This document shows, in pieces, positions 31,955 through 39,983 of a stretch of DNA of 40,291 nt. The position numbers were made by a program, and so were the translations under genes. This stretch comes from an uncultured Collinsella sp. GTDB taxonomy: Bacteria; Actinomycetota; Coriobacteriia; Coriobacteriales; Coriobacteriaceae. Under the pieces are notes generated by a model. The model did not search any database. It was not told the origin of the DNA and worked only from the letters and a program-made list of their open reading frames with translations. Location: assembly GCA_900545605.1 (NCBI GenBank), contig UQZL01000018.1:1-40291 (forward strand), in the 5' to 3' direction. How positions within the stretch are numbered: position 1 is the stretch's first letter; every line of letters begins with the position of its first letter.

Positions 31955-33913
31955 ATGAGGAAAACTCACCCCGTCAACGCGCTCAAAAAGCTTGGCATAG
32001 GCCTCGCCTTTGGAGCTGCAACCGTCATGTCCATGCCGATATCTGCGCTCGCCTGCACGCAGATGTACATGGGCAGAGATCTAACGGCCGACGGCAACAC
32101 GTACTACGGCCGTGCCGAGGACTTTGATACGCGTTACCTCAAACACTTCGGCATCGAGCCCTCACATGGCCCCGGCTATATCTACGGCTCAGACGAGTCC
32201 AACTTCACATACACCTCGACCAAGACCACGTATCGTTATAGCTACGTGCGCGATCATCCTTCGCAGTGGCACGGACGCTGGGATGCCTACTCCGAGGCCG
32301 GCATCAACGAAATGGGCGTATCCTGCTCTGCCACGCTAAGCACCAGTATGAATGCAGATGTCGAAGCCGTGGACCCTCTGACGAAGGGCTTGGGTGAGTA
32401 TAGCTACGCGAGCGTCATCTTGGGCGAAAGTGCCACGGCCCGCGAGGGCGTCAAGCTGATCGGCAGCCTGATCGATAAGCAGGGCGTCTACTCCAACGAC
32501 CAGATCATCATCGCCGACAACAACGAGACCTGGCTGTTCGCCGCGCTTTCCGGCCATCAGTGGATCGCCATGAAGCTCGCCGATGACGTCGCCTCACTCA
32601 ACCCCAACATCGGCGGACTCAATTACGATGTCAACCTTGATGACGCCGAGAACTGCCTCCACTCCGAGGGCATCCAGACCATGCCCGAGAAAAATGGTTT
32701 CGCCGAGTACACCGACGGCAAGTTCGATGTCGCCAAAACCTATGGCGAAAGCCTCGCCGATTCCGGCGTTCACCAGTGGTCCCGCTATGTCCAGGGCCGC
32801 AACTATTTTGGTAGCCCGCTGACCAAAGGCACAGATTACGACATTATCACAGTTAAGAGCGATGATTATCCTGACCAAAAGGGAGCCATGGTCAGCGAAA
32901 TCCAGCCCCTGTTCTTCAAACCTGGCAAGTCTGGTTGGAGCACTTTCGAGTTGATTCGCGCCTTCGGCAACCGCGGCGAGAACGTCCCCGGCCTCAACGC
33001 GAACACTGATGGTGTTTATTGCATTGGCAGTGAGCGTAACACCGAGATCAACCTCTTCCAGATTCGCAACGGCCTCGATCCCCAGGTTGCAACCATCCTG
33101 TGGGAGATGCTCTCGCGCGCCGAGTTCTCCGTTGCCATACCGCTGTACTCCGCTCTGATGACTGAGGTTAGCCCGTACTTCAGCGATCAGACTGTCTCCT
33201 TCGATCACTGCGACGAAGCGGACATCGTAAACAACGAGGAGCCCGAGAATTCCATCAACTACGTCCTCATGGACATTAGCTCCCTTTGCTTCGAGAACCG
33301 CGCCACCCTCGCCACCGGCGTCCGCACCTACCTCGATGCCCTGCAAAACGAGCTCATCGAGCAGAACAAGGAAGTTGACGCCGCCATGCTGGCCGAGACG
33401 ACCACCGAGGGCCGCACCGCCCTAGCCAACAAGGCCGGCAAGGCTGCTACCGAGAACACCTACAAGAAGTGCAAGGCCCTGCTCCAGGAGATGCGCGCCT
33501 ATCAGAAGGCCGGAGACTTTGACCAGCCCTTCACCCCAAGCGACCTGAACACCGAGACCAAAGGCCTCAAGGAGTCCATCACCTACGCCCAGGACGCTCT
33601 TGCCACCGATCCGGTCACCCCGGATCAGCCTGGTACCCCCGAGCAGCCTGGCACTCCCGAGCAGCCCGGTACCCCGGATCAGCCCAGCAAGCCTGAGCAG
33701 CCCGCTAAGCCCGAGCAGCCCGCCACCAAGCCCGAGAAGCCTGGTAAGTCGGATACCACGACCACGGTAACCACCAACAAGACGAACACCAAGGGCGGCC
33801 TGCCCACCACTGGCGATCGTTTTGATGGCCGCATGGTGGCCGCATTCGCCATCGCTGGCGTTGCCGTCATCTCCGCAGGCGGTTATATCCTCTATCGCCG
33901 CAACAAGGAGTAA
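31955..33913 (+). CDS. Sortase-anchored C69 family dipeptidase
   Basis: A 652-residue surface Ntn hydrolase of peptidase family C69 (dipeptidase A type). A signal peptide (MRKTHPVNALKKLGIGLAFGAATVMSMPISALA) would be cut right before Cys34, so maturation exposes the catalytic Cys. CTQMYMGRDLTADGNTYYGRAEDFD and NNETWLFAALSGHQW are family blocks. After the enzyme domain comes a helical part, then a spacer of PGTPEQP-like repeats (roughly 555-600). It ends in a sortase signal: LPTTG at 616-620, a hydrophobic helix and RRNKE. Predicted role: cleaving dipeptides at the cell wall for uptake. The Shine-Dalgarno GGGAGGG precedes the ATG by 4 nt. Confidence 0.92.
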   Translation: MRKTHPVNALKKLGIGLAFGAATVMSMPISALACTQMYMGRDLTADGNTYYGRAEDFDTRYLKHFGIEPSHGPGYIYGSDESNFTYTSTKTTYRYSYVRDHPSQWHGRWDAYSEAGINEMGVSCSATLSTSMNADVEAVDPLTKGLGEYSYASVILGESATAREGVKLIGSLIDKQGVYSNDQIIIADNNETWLFAALSGHQWIAMKLADDVASLNPNIGGLNYDVNLDDAENCLHSEGIQTMPEKNGFAEYTDGKFDVAKTYGESLADSGVHQWSRYVQGRNYFGSPLTKGTDYDIITVKSDDYPDQKGAMVSEIQPLFFKPGKSGWSTFELIRAFGNRGENVPGLNANTDGVYCIGSERNTEINLFQIRNGLDPQVATILWEMLSRAEFSVAIPLYSALMTEVSPYFSDQTVSFDHCDEADIVNNEEPENSINYVLMDISSLCFENRATLATGVRTYLDALQNELIEQNKEVDAAMLAETTTEGRTALANKAGKAATENTYKKCKALLQEMRAYQKAGDFDQPFTPSDLNTETKGLKESITYAQDALATDPVTPDQPGTPEQPGTPEQPGTPDQPSKPEQPAKPEQPATKPEKPGKSDTTTTVTTNKTNTKGGLPTTGDRFDGRMVAAFAIAGVAVISAGGYILYRRNKE

Positions 33914-33925
33914 TCCCTCACTGGT

Positions 33926-33963
33926 GCGGGCGGGATGGCACGGTTCGTCCCGCCCGCCTTTTT
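33926..33963 (+). terminator. Intrinsic terminator of the dipeptidase gene
   Basis: 10-bp arms GCGGGCGGGA (33926-33935) and TCCCGCCCGC (33948-33957), followed by CTTTTT. A second hairpin GAAATCTTTT/AAAAGATTTC (33984-34006) lies just downstream, before the tryptophan leader promoter. Confidence 0.88.
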
Positions 33964-34024
33964 GACCGGCGGGAAACACCGCTGAAATCTTTTCAAAAAA
34001 GATTTCCCCGCAAACACTTTGCTG

Positions 34025-34033
34025 TGCTATAGT
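34025..34033 (+). promoter_or_regulatory. Extended -10 promoter of the Trp leader
   Basis: TGCTATAGT (34025-34033) fits an extended -10 element (TGnTATAAT-like), about 60 nt upstream of the leader peptide. No convincing -35 box is visible. Confidence 0.45.
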
Positions 34034-34091
34034 GCAGCGCAACAGCAATCAGGTGCTACTGCGCCACGGCATCACGAAAGGAGCCACCGAT

Positions 34092-34160
34092 ATGAAGAAC
34101 ACGATGAAGTCTCTCAACAACTGGTGGTGGCGTGATGCGAATACGATCGGTCGACAGTGA
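34092..34160 (+). CDS. Tryptophan leader peptide (three consecutive Trp codons)
   Basis: A 22-codon frame with AAAGGAG 8 nt upstream of the ATG. The product is MKNTMKSLNNWWWRDANTIGRQ. Three TGG codons in a row (34122-34130) near the middle are the hallmark of a trp attenuation leader. Downstream come an intrinsic terminator (34197-34227) and a tryptophan-type ECF transporter operon. CGGTCGA (34148-34154), just after the Trp codons, is complementary to TCGACCG (34210-34216) in the terminator. That pairing would serve as antiterminator when the ribosome stalls at the Trp codons. Confidence 0.85.
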   Translation: MKNTMKSLNNWWWRDANTIGRQ

Positions 34161-34196
34161 GTCCCTCACACCTGTTTTTGCGCTCTAGGTGATTGG

Positions 34197-34227
34197 AAGG
34201 CCTCCGGTTTCGACCGGGGGCCTTTTT
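34197..34227 (+). terminator. Attenuator terminator upstream of trpP
   Basis: 12-bp stem (34197-34208 with 34213-34224, one G-U pair) with loop TTCG, followed by TTTTT. It lies 37 nt after the leader peptide stop and 81 nt before the transporter start. Confidence 0.88.
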
Positions 34228-34307
34228 CTATCTCGAGCCCGATCGCATTCGCATCACGCGCCTCCGCTTACTTTCTCTTGCACTCCCCTTCCGAAAGGAT
34301 TTTCACC

Positions 34308-34880
34308 ATGTCTCAGAACACCACCGCCACCCAGCCCCGCACCGTCCAGGCCGCCGACCGCGGCAAACTCGATGTGCGCGCCCTTGTCCTGCTCGCCATT
34401 CTGCTTGCCGCCGGCTTTATCCTCAACTTCACCGTCGGTAAGGCCATCTCGGGCATCTCGGGCGGCATGATCAGCCCCGAGTTCATCATCTCGGCGTTCT
34501 GCCTCACCATCCTGGTCGTCCGCCCCAACATCGGTCAGGCGCTCGTCATCGGTCTTATCTCGGCAGCCGTGATCCAGATTACCACCACCTCGCCGTTCAT
34601 CGATTTTGCCGCCGAGGGCATCGCCGCCATGCTTATGGCCGCCATCGTCAACGCTGCCGGCAAGGGCGGTCAGGTTAAGCCTGTCGTCGCCATTGTCGCC
34701 ACCTTCGTGACCACCTTTGTCTCGGGCGTTATCTTCATGGTCATCAAGATGGCTATGCTCGGCGTGGTGGGCGAGCTCGCTGCCGCCATGCTGCCCGTCG
34801 TCGCCATGACCGCCGTCTTTAACGCCATTCTGGTCGGCGCCCTCTACCTGCCCATCCAGAAGGCCCTGAAGCTCAGCTAA
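34308..34880 (+). CDS. trpP: ECF transporter S component, TrpP type (tryptophan)
   Basis: A 190-residue membrane protein with five to six helices and a short polar N-terminus. The blocks RPNIGQALVIGLISAAVIQITTTSPFIDFAAEGIAAMLMAAIVN and VAIVATFVTTFVSGVIF, and the end LPVVAMTAVFNAILVGALYLPI, resemble the TrpP/YhaG tryptophan-uptake S components. It would bind tryptophan outside and pair with the EcfA and EcfT proteins encoded next. Specificity is supported mainly by the triple-Trp leader upstream. The ATG at 34308 has GAAAGGA at 8 nt; the frame continues to 34278 without a site. Confidence 0.82.
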   Translation: MSQNTTATQPRTVQAADRGKLDVRALVLLAILLAAGFILNFTVGKAISGISGGMISPEFIISAFCLTILVVRPNIGQALVIGLISAAVIQITTTSPFIDFAAEGIAAMLMAAIVNAAGKGGQVKPVVAIVATFVTTFVSGVIFMVIKMAMLGVVGELAAAMLPVVAMTAVFNAILVGALYLPIQKALKLS

Positions 34881-34886
34881 CCCGCT

Positions 34887-34986
34887 CGGCTTTACGAGCC
34901 ACCCCATCTTGGCGTTCATTCGTCGCTCGCGTGCCCAAGTACGCTTCGCTCCTCTTTCGCGCCAACCTGGGGCCCTCGTAAAGCCG
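34887..34986 (+). repeat. 100-nt foldback between trpP and ecfA
   Basis: CGGCTTTACGAG (34887-34898) pairs with CTCGTAAAGCCG (34975-34986). Inside, CCCCA pairs with TGGGG and TTGGCG (34909-34914) with CGCCAA (34960-34965), separated by small symmetric loops. A 45-nt apex remains. It starts 6 nt after the trpP stop. It may protect the trpP mRNA end so that more S component than ATPase is made. Confidence 0.65.
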
Positions 34987-35005
34987 TCTCCATGCTTCAC
35001 CACCA

Positions 35006-35071
35006 AAGACCGTCCCAAACAACGAGCTTTTTTGGGACGGTCTTAAACAACTGGTCATTTAAGACTGTCCC
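35006..35071 (+). promoter_or_regulatory. Two mutually exclusive hairpins before ecfA
   Basis: Segment A (35006-35019) pairs perfectly over 14 bp with B (35031-35044). B (35034-35047) can instead pair over 14 bp, with one G-U, with C (35058-35071), 10 nt before the ecfA Shine-Dalgarno. Competing A:B and B:C pairings look like an RNA switch or two nested terminator remnants. Confidence 0.55.
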
Positions 35072-35092
35072 CAATGACTATGAAAGGTATCC

Positions 35093-36844
35093 ATGGAAAC
35101 GATCATCAACGTCGACGATGTCTCGTTCTCCTATGGCACGCAGACCGAGCAGGCGCTCAGCCACATCTCGCTCAGCGTGAACAAGGGAGATTTCATCGGC
35201 ATCATCGGGCCCTCGGGCGCCGGCAAGTCCACGCTTGCCGCTTGCCTGTCGGGTGCCGTGCCCCACCACTACACCGGCACGTTCTTTGGGTCCGTCATGG
35301 TTGACGGCCACGACACCTGCGAAGCCTCGCTCACCGACGTGTCGCAAATCGTCGGCAGCGTGCTGCAGGATATCGACACGCAGATGGTCGCCTCGGTCGT
35401 CGAGGACGAGATGCTCTTTGGCCTCGAGAACTTTGGCGTTCCCCACGACCAGATCGAGCAGCGCGTGAGCGAAACGCTCGAGACCGTCGGCATCAGCGAC
35501 CTGCGCGACCGCGAGATCGCCACCCTCTCGGGCGGACAGAAGCAAAAGGTAGCCATCGCCGCCATCCTCGCCATGCGTCCGCGCGTCTTGGTTCTCGACG
35601 AGCCCACCGCGGCACTCGACCCCGCCAGCTCCACGTTGGTCTTCGAGACGCTGCGTGAGGCAAACCGCGCACTTGGAATTACCATCGTCGTCGTTGAGCA
35701 AAAGGTCGCCCTGCTCTCGGAGTACTGCAACCGCGTGCTCGTGCTCAACCATGGCGAAATCGCGCTGCAGGGCGAGCCACACGAGGTCTTCGCGCATACC
35801 GACGAGCTCCGTGCCATCGGCGTCGACTGCCCTCGCGTCACGCGTATCTTCAATAGCCTCGAGGCCGATGGCCTGGTAAGCGGTACCCCTTGCTTGGATG
35901 TCGATGAGGCCGAGCGCCTGATTTCGGGCATCGTCGACCCCGCACACGTAAGCAACGACATTCAGGCACCCGCCGGCTCACCGCACGCACCGTCGTTGCG
36001 CCCTCATGCCAAGGACGCCGAGCCCGTGCTCACCTTCGATCACGTTGAGTTTGCCTATCCCAATGGCGGCGGCGCCGTACACGACCTTAACCTGACCCTC
36101 TATCCCGGCGAGCTCGTGGGCATCGTCGGCCAAAACGGTGCCGGCAAGACCACGCTCACCAAGCTGCTCACGGGCCTGCTTAAGCCCGCCTCGGGCAGCG
36201 TGCGCGTTACGGGGCTGGATACCGCAGCCGTTCCCACGAGCCGCATCGCCCGCGAAGTCGCAACCCTCTTCCAAAACCCCGACCGCCAGATCTGCAAGGA
36301 TACCGTACTCGACGAGGTCGCTTTTGGCCTGGAGCTTGCCGGCATCGACCGTGCCGAGGCTCTGCGTCGTGCTCAACTTGTTATCGACCGCTTTGGCCTG
36401 CCTGCCGATGAGGCACCTTTCTCGCTTTCGCGCGGCCAGCGACAAATGGTGGCGCTTGCCTCCGTCGTAGTGGTTGAGCCCAAGATCGTCGTGCTCGACG
36501 AGCCCACGAGCGGCCTTGATTACCGCGAGTGCATGACCGTCATGGAAACGGTGCGCACCATGGCCGAGCGCGGCTGCGCCGTGATTATGGTCTGCCACGA
36601 TATGGAGGTCGTCTCGGATTTTGCCGAGCGCATTGTGGTAATGGCCGACGGTCGCATCCTCGACCGTGGCCGCACGCACGAGCTATTCTCGAACATCGAT
36701 CTCATGCAGCGTGCCTATGTTGAGCCGCCCCAGGTTATTGAACTCTCGCGCCGTCTGGCATCTTCCGTCTCGCCCGCTTTTGCGCAGGTGAGCGAGGTCA
36801 TCGATGTCGTTCGCATTACCAAGGAGATGGTCCGCCGTGGTTAA
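35093..36844 (+). CDS. ecfA: ECF transporter ATPase, two fused EcfA domains
   Basis: A 583-residue protein with two complete ABC ATPase domains in one chain. Domain 1: Walker A GPSGAGKS (39-46), signature LSGGQ (145-149) and Walker B VLVLDEPTAALD. After a linker of roughly 60 residues, domain 2: Walker A GQNGAGKT (346 on), signature LSRGQ (445-449) and VVLDEPTSGLD with MVCHDME. It is normally two separate EcfA proteins. Fusion occurs in some ECF systems. The second signature has Arg in place of the first Gly. It energises import with TrpP and EcfT. The stop overlaps ecfT by 8 nt. Confidence 0.95.
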   Translation: METIINVDDVSFSYGTQTEQALSHISLSVNKGDFIGIIGPSGAGKSTLAACLSGAVPHHYTGTFFGSVMVDGHDTCEASLTDVSQIVGSVLQDIDTQMVASVVEDEMLFGLENFGVPHDQIEQRVSETLETVGISDLRDREIATLSGGQKQKVAIAAILAMRPRVLVLDEPTAALDPASSTLVFETLREANRALGITIVVVEQKVALLSEYCNRVLVLNHGEIALQGEPHEVFAHTDELRAIGVDCPRVTRIFNSLEADGLVSGTPCLDVDEAERLISGIVDPAHVSNDIQAPAGSPHAPSLRPHAKDAEPVLTFDHVEFAYPNGGGAVHDLNLTLYPGELVGIVGQNGAGKTTLTKLLTGLLKPASGSVRVTGLDTAAVPTSRIAREVATLFQNPDRQICKDTVLDEVAFGLELAGIDRAEALRRAQLVIDRFGLPADEAPFSLSRGQRQMVALASVVVVEPKIVVLDEPTSGLDYRECMTVMETVRTMAERGCAVIMVCHDMEVVSDFAERIVVMADGRILDRGRTHELFSNIDLMQRAYVEPPQVIELSRRLASSVSPAFAQVSEVIDVVRITKEMVRRG

Positions 36845-37583
36845 CGTCATCGACTACATGCCGGGCGATACGCTACTGCATCGCCTGAACCCCGTCGTCA
36901 AACTGGGCCTCGCCGCTGCCATCATCGTCGGCATCTTCTTGTCCGACACCTACGTGGCGCTGCTGGGCTTTTTGGCACTCACCCTTGCGCTGGGTGCCTA
37001 TGCCGGCGTCGTCGACCGTCTGTTCTCGTTGCTCAAGTTGCTGATTCCGCTCGCGCTTATCATGCTGGTACTCCAGCTAGCCTTTATGCGCGATGGCAAC
37101 GTGGTGTGGGGCTTTATCACCGACACGGGCCTCATCACAGGATCGAAGGCCTGTCTGCGCCTGCTGGGCGTGGCGCTGCCACTCATCCTCATGCTTATGG
37201 TGACCAAGCTCAACGACCTTGCCAACGCCTGCGTCGAGGTGCTGCACGTGCCGTATCGCTATGCCTTCACCTTTACCACGGCGCTGCGCTTTGTGCCGGT
37301 GTTTGGTCAAGAGATGAACGCCATCATGGAAGCGCAGACCGCACGCGGCGTCGAGTACGACACCAAGAACCCCATCAAGAAGCTTAAGCTCATGCTGCCA
37401 CTGTGCGTGCCACTGCTCATCTCGAGCGTGGGCAAGACCGATGCCACAGCCTTGGCGGCAGAACAGCGCGGCTTCTATCTGCGTACACGCGCCAGCTCGT
37501 ACAAGCGCTACCCCATCAAGGGCCTGGACATCGCCGTGCTCATCGTCAGCATCGCCCTCATCGCCATCGGCTTCCTGTTCTAG
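36837..37583 (+). CDS. ecfT: ECF transporter T component (energy-coupling transmembrane protein)
   Basis: A 248-residue EcfT. It begins VVNVIDYMPGDTLLHRLNPVVKLG, has four or more hydrophobic helices, and carries the coupling-helix motifs QTARGVEYDT and AEQRGFYLRT (ARG/QRG), which contact the ATPases. I place the start at a GTG (36837), 10 nt after AAGGAG. The frame is open further upstream inside ecfA but without similarity. It is the last gene of the trpP-ecfA-ecfT operon and is followed by a strong terminator. Confidence 0.92.
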   Translation: MVNVIDYMPGDTLLHRLNPVVKLGLAAAIIVGIFLSDTYVALLGFLALTLALGAYAGVVDRLFSLLKLLIPLALIMLVLQLAFMRDGNVVWGFITDTGLITGSKACLRLLGVALPLILMLMVTKLNDLANACVEVLHVPYRYAFTFTTALRFVPVFGQEMNAIMEAQTARGVEYDTKNPIKKLKLMLPLCVPLLISSVGKTDATALAAEQRGFYLRTRASSYKRYPIKGLDIAVLIVSIALIAIGFLF

Positions 37584-37612
37584 TTCACCACCGACAGCAA
37601 CCGCCCAACGCA

Positions 37613-37649
37613 AAAGGCCTCGGCTCGCACCAAACGAGCCGAGGCCTTT
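37613..37649 (+). terminator. Terminator of the ECF operon
   Basis: 15-bp perfect arms AAAGGCCTCGGCTCG (37613-37627) and its complement (37635-37649), ending in a T-run (TTT) and 30 nt past the ecfT stop. It can also serve the convergent racD gene (A-run on the other strand). Confidence 0.9.
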
Positions 37650-37708
37650 ACTGTTTCACCAGATAAAACCTACCAAAATTAACCTGTCCCTTTTTGGCGG
37701 GTCGGAAG

Positions 37709-38455
37709 CTAGAGGCGGTAGGGGGCGCCGCTGCGGATGATGGATTCGCGCACCAGGACATCCATGGCGTCGAGGGTGATCTCGGGCATCTCTCGGTACT
37801 TCTGCAGCACCGAGAGCTCGGTGCAGGCCAGAATGACGCGGTCGCAGCCGCTACGGGCGAACTCCCACATCACGCGGTCGAACTTATCCATATCGGGCTC
37901 ACGTCCGGCCTTCACATCATCGTAGATAAGCGACATCACATCGTTCTGACGTTTCTCGCTGGGATAGACGACCTCAACACCCGCAGCCTTACATTCGCGG
38001 CCGTAGACGCCCGCGCCCACGGTTCCGTCGGTGCCCATGATGCCAATCTTGTGCACCGGCTCGGCCGGCATACTCAGGTTGGGGTCGAACTCGCACTCCC
38101 CCATCACCGCACCGGCCAGAGCATAGCGCACCGACTCACGCGGCATGTGGATAATCGGCACTGTGGTAAACGACTGGATCTGGTCGTAGAAGTAGTGCGA
38201 CGTGTTGCAGGGAATGGCAATGTGCGCACAGCCCAGCGACTCGAGTGCCTGGGCACACTCTTTCATGGTCGCCAGCAGCTTGGCATGCTCGCCGGTCTTA
38301 ATGGCCAACGTGCGGTCGGGCATGGTCGACTTGGAGAGCACCACCATGTCGATATGTTCCTGATCGCAGGCAGCAGCCGTATGACGCACCACCTGGTCGT
38401 AGTAATACGACGTGGCCTCGGCGCCCATGCCGCCGATAACTCCCAGCTTTTCCAT
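37709..38455 (-). CDS. racD: Aspartate racemase
   Basis: A 248-residue cofactor-independent amino acid racemase. The N-terminal MEKLGVIGGMGAEAT is followed by the catalytic cysteine loops IPCNTSHYFYD and LACTELSVLQ. ESIIRSG is near the end. This is the aspartate/glutamate racemase family, and aspartate is favoured by context. The ATG at 38455 has AAGGAGG at 5 nt; a longer open frame to 38539 lacks family similarity. It follows the ATP-grasp ligase gene by 84 nt on the same strand. Together they would supply and attach D-Asp. Confidence 0.9.
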   Translation of the reverse strand: MEKLGVIGGMGAEATSYYYDQVVRHTAAACDQEHIDMVVLSKSTMPDRTLAIKTGEHAKLLATMKECAQALESLGCAHIAIPCNTSHYFYDQIQSFTTVPIIHMPRESVRYALAGAVMGECEFDPNLSMPAEPVHKIGIMGTDGTVGAGVYGRECKAAGVEVVYPSEKRQNDVMSLIYDDVKAGREPDMDKFDRVMWEFARSGCDRVILACTELSVLQKYREMPEITLDAMDVLVRESIIRSGAPYRL

Positions 38456-38539
38456 CGCCGCCTCCTTGGTGACGCTTGCGCAATTGCGCGTATCATACCC
38501 GCGCCCGCCCGATGCAAACCGGACGGGCGCCGCACTCAT

Positions 38540-39796
38540 CTACTTGTAATACGTCTTGAACAGCTTAAAGTGGCGCAGCTTGGTGTGCCACATGCGCAGC
38601 CAGCGGTTAAAGACAAAGTCGCCCTTCATAAACGAAGGGTCGGCGCCCTTACCTTCCTTGTCCAGGCGATGCACCTTAGCGCGCAGCTCGGGATCCTTGA
38701 CGTACTTGTCGACGACGCCCATGGGGACGACCATCCACAGGGCCTCGTCCTGCGCCGTCACAAACTCCGGCTCAAACGGGCGGTTGAACACATACTCGTC
38801 CACCACATACTTGGCAACGTTAAAGCCACTGTTAGTGACGTAGTAGTTGCTGCGGCCCTGGCGCGTGTTGAAATCGAAGAACTTAAACGAGCCGTCGCGC
38901 TCGTCGTACTTAACGTCAAAGTTGGAATAGCCCACAAAGTGAAGGTCCTCGAGCAACTTGCGCACGCCGCCCATGAGTTCGTCGTTAGGCTCGGTAATGA
39001 TACAGGCATGGTTGCCGACACCGTGGGGCTGATGCTCCTCGAGCAGCACATGGCCCAGGCACATCATGCGGACCTTACCGTTGCGGTCGGAATAGCTGGT
39101 GAGCACGCGCATGTACTCGTCGTTGCCGGGCACGCGATCCTGCAAGATCAGATCGTCGGTGTAGCCGCTGGCATACGAATCGCGAATGACCTGTTCCAGC
39201 TCGGCGCGGTCGGCAATCTCATAGGCCTTCTTCTGGCCCTCGAACTCATGCTGCCACCACATGATGCCGTCAGAAGGCTTCAGAATCATCGGGTAAGGAA
39301 AATCGATCTGGTCGAGCACTTCGGCAGGCGCCTCACCCTGAGCATTGAGCATCGCCTTGGTAAAGGTAAACGTGTGTGGATAGGGCACGCCATGCTTCTC
39401 GCACAGCTCGTAGAAGATCTCCTTCTTCTGGCACTGCTCGAGCATGCTGTAGGGCGCGTAGGGAGCGACGATGTTATCCGCCAGCTCATGAGCATCCTTG
39501 GCTTGAGCCACGAGAGCGACATAGTTGTCGCCGCAGCCCACAAGGACAATAGTCTTGTCGGCATGCGCTTGGGCAATGCCGTTGACGGTTTTGAGCATCA
39601 CGGGCATGGTGTCGATATCCACGTTGGGCGTGTAGTCGATAATCTGGCTGCGGTACGCGGGACCCGTCTGATACTTGCCAAAGACCAGACTCTTGACCTG
39701 GTACTCCTCGTAGAAGGCACGCGCCACCGAATAGGCGTTGATGTCGCCACCAAGCAGCACGGGAATGAACTCGCGCTCTGTAAATTGCAATGCCAT
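38540..39796 (-). CDS. ATP-grasp D-aspartate ligase (peptidoglycan cross-bridge)
   Basis: A 418-residue ATP-grasp enzyme. The N-terminal part FIPVLLGGDINAYSVARAFYEEY is followed by YPMILKPSDGIMWW (ATP-binding Lys), the LQDRVPGNDEYM loop and the FDVKYDERDGSFKFFDFNTRQGRS metal-binding segment (Glu/Asp/Asn). It resembles the D-aspartate ligase known from Enterococcus faecium (Aslfm), where a racemase gene is adjacent, as here. Predicted reaction: D-Asp plus the stem-peptide diamino acid plus ATP, giving the beta-aspartyl side chain for cross-linking. The ATG has AGGA at 8 nt. The exact acceptor residue is not deducible. Confidence 0.82.
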   Translation of the reverse strand: MALQFTEREFIPVLLGGDINAYSVARAFYEEYQVKSLVFGKYQTGPAYRSQIIDYTPNVDIDTMPVMLKTVNGIAQAHADKTIVLVGCGDNYVALVAQAKDAHELADNIVAPYAPYSMLEQCQKKEIFYELCEKHGVPYPHTFTFTKAMLNAQGEAPAEVLDQIDFPYPMILKPSDGIMWWQHEFEGQKKAYEIADRAELEQVIRDSYASGYTDDLILQDRVPGNDEYMRVLTSYSDRNGKVRMMCLGHVLLEEHQPHGVGNHACIITEPNDELMGGVRKLLEDLHFVGYSNFDVKYDERDGSFKFFDFNTRQGRSNYYVTNSGFNVAKYVVDEYVFNRPFEPEFVTAQDEALWMVVPMGVVDKYVKDPELRAKVHRLDKEGKGADPSFMKGDFVFNRWLRMWHTKLRHFKLFKTYYK

Positions 39797-39943
39797 GGAA
39801 ACTTCCTATCATGAACTGCCCACACAACGGGCGGTCTTTGCGCAACTGATTTATTCTAGCGTGCCAAGCCGCCGGCGCCCAAAGCTCCACCGTATCTATG
39901 GCAATCAACGTAATTGCCTTGATTATCAACTTCATCCGAACAC

Positions 39944-39983
39944 TTCCCACATTCATCCGCACGTGTGCGGATGAATGTGGGAA
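39944..39983. repeat. Perfect palindrome next to the IS30-type element
   Basis: 19-bp perfect arms (39944-39962, 39965-39983) with a 2-nt centre. It lies between the D-Asp ligase and the transposase. It could be a terminator-like structure, a preferred insertion target, or part of the element end. A partial direct repeat (TTCATCCG) precedes it. Confidence 0.7.

Noticed and set aside
34092..34160. T-box or trp-binding riboswitch upstream of trpP
   Set aside because: No T-box signature (AGGGTGGNACCGCG-like) is visible. The triple-Trp reading frame with a strong ribosome site explains the region better.
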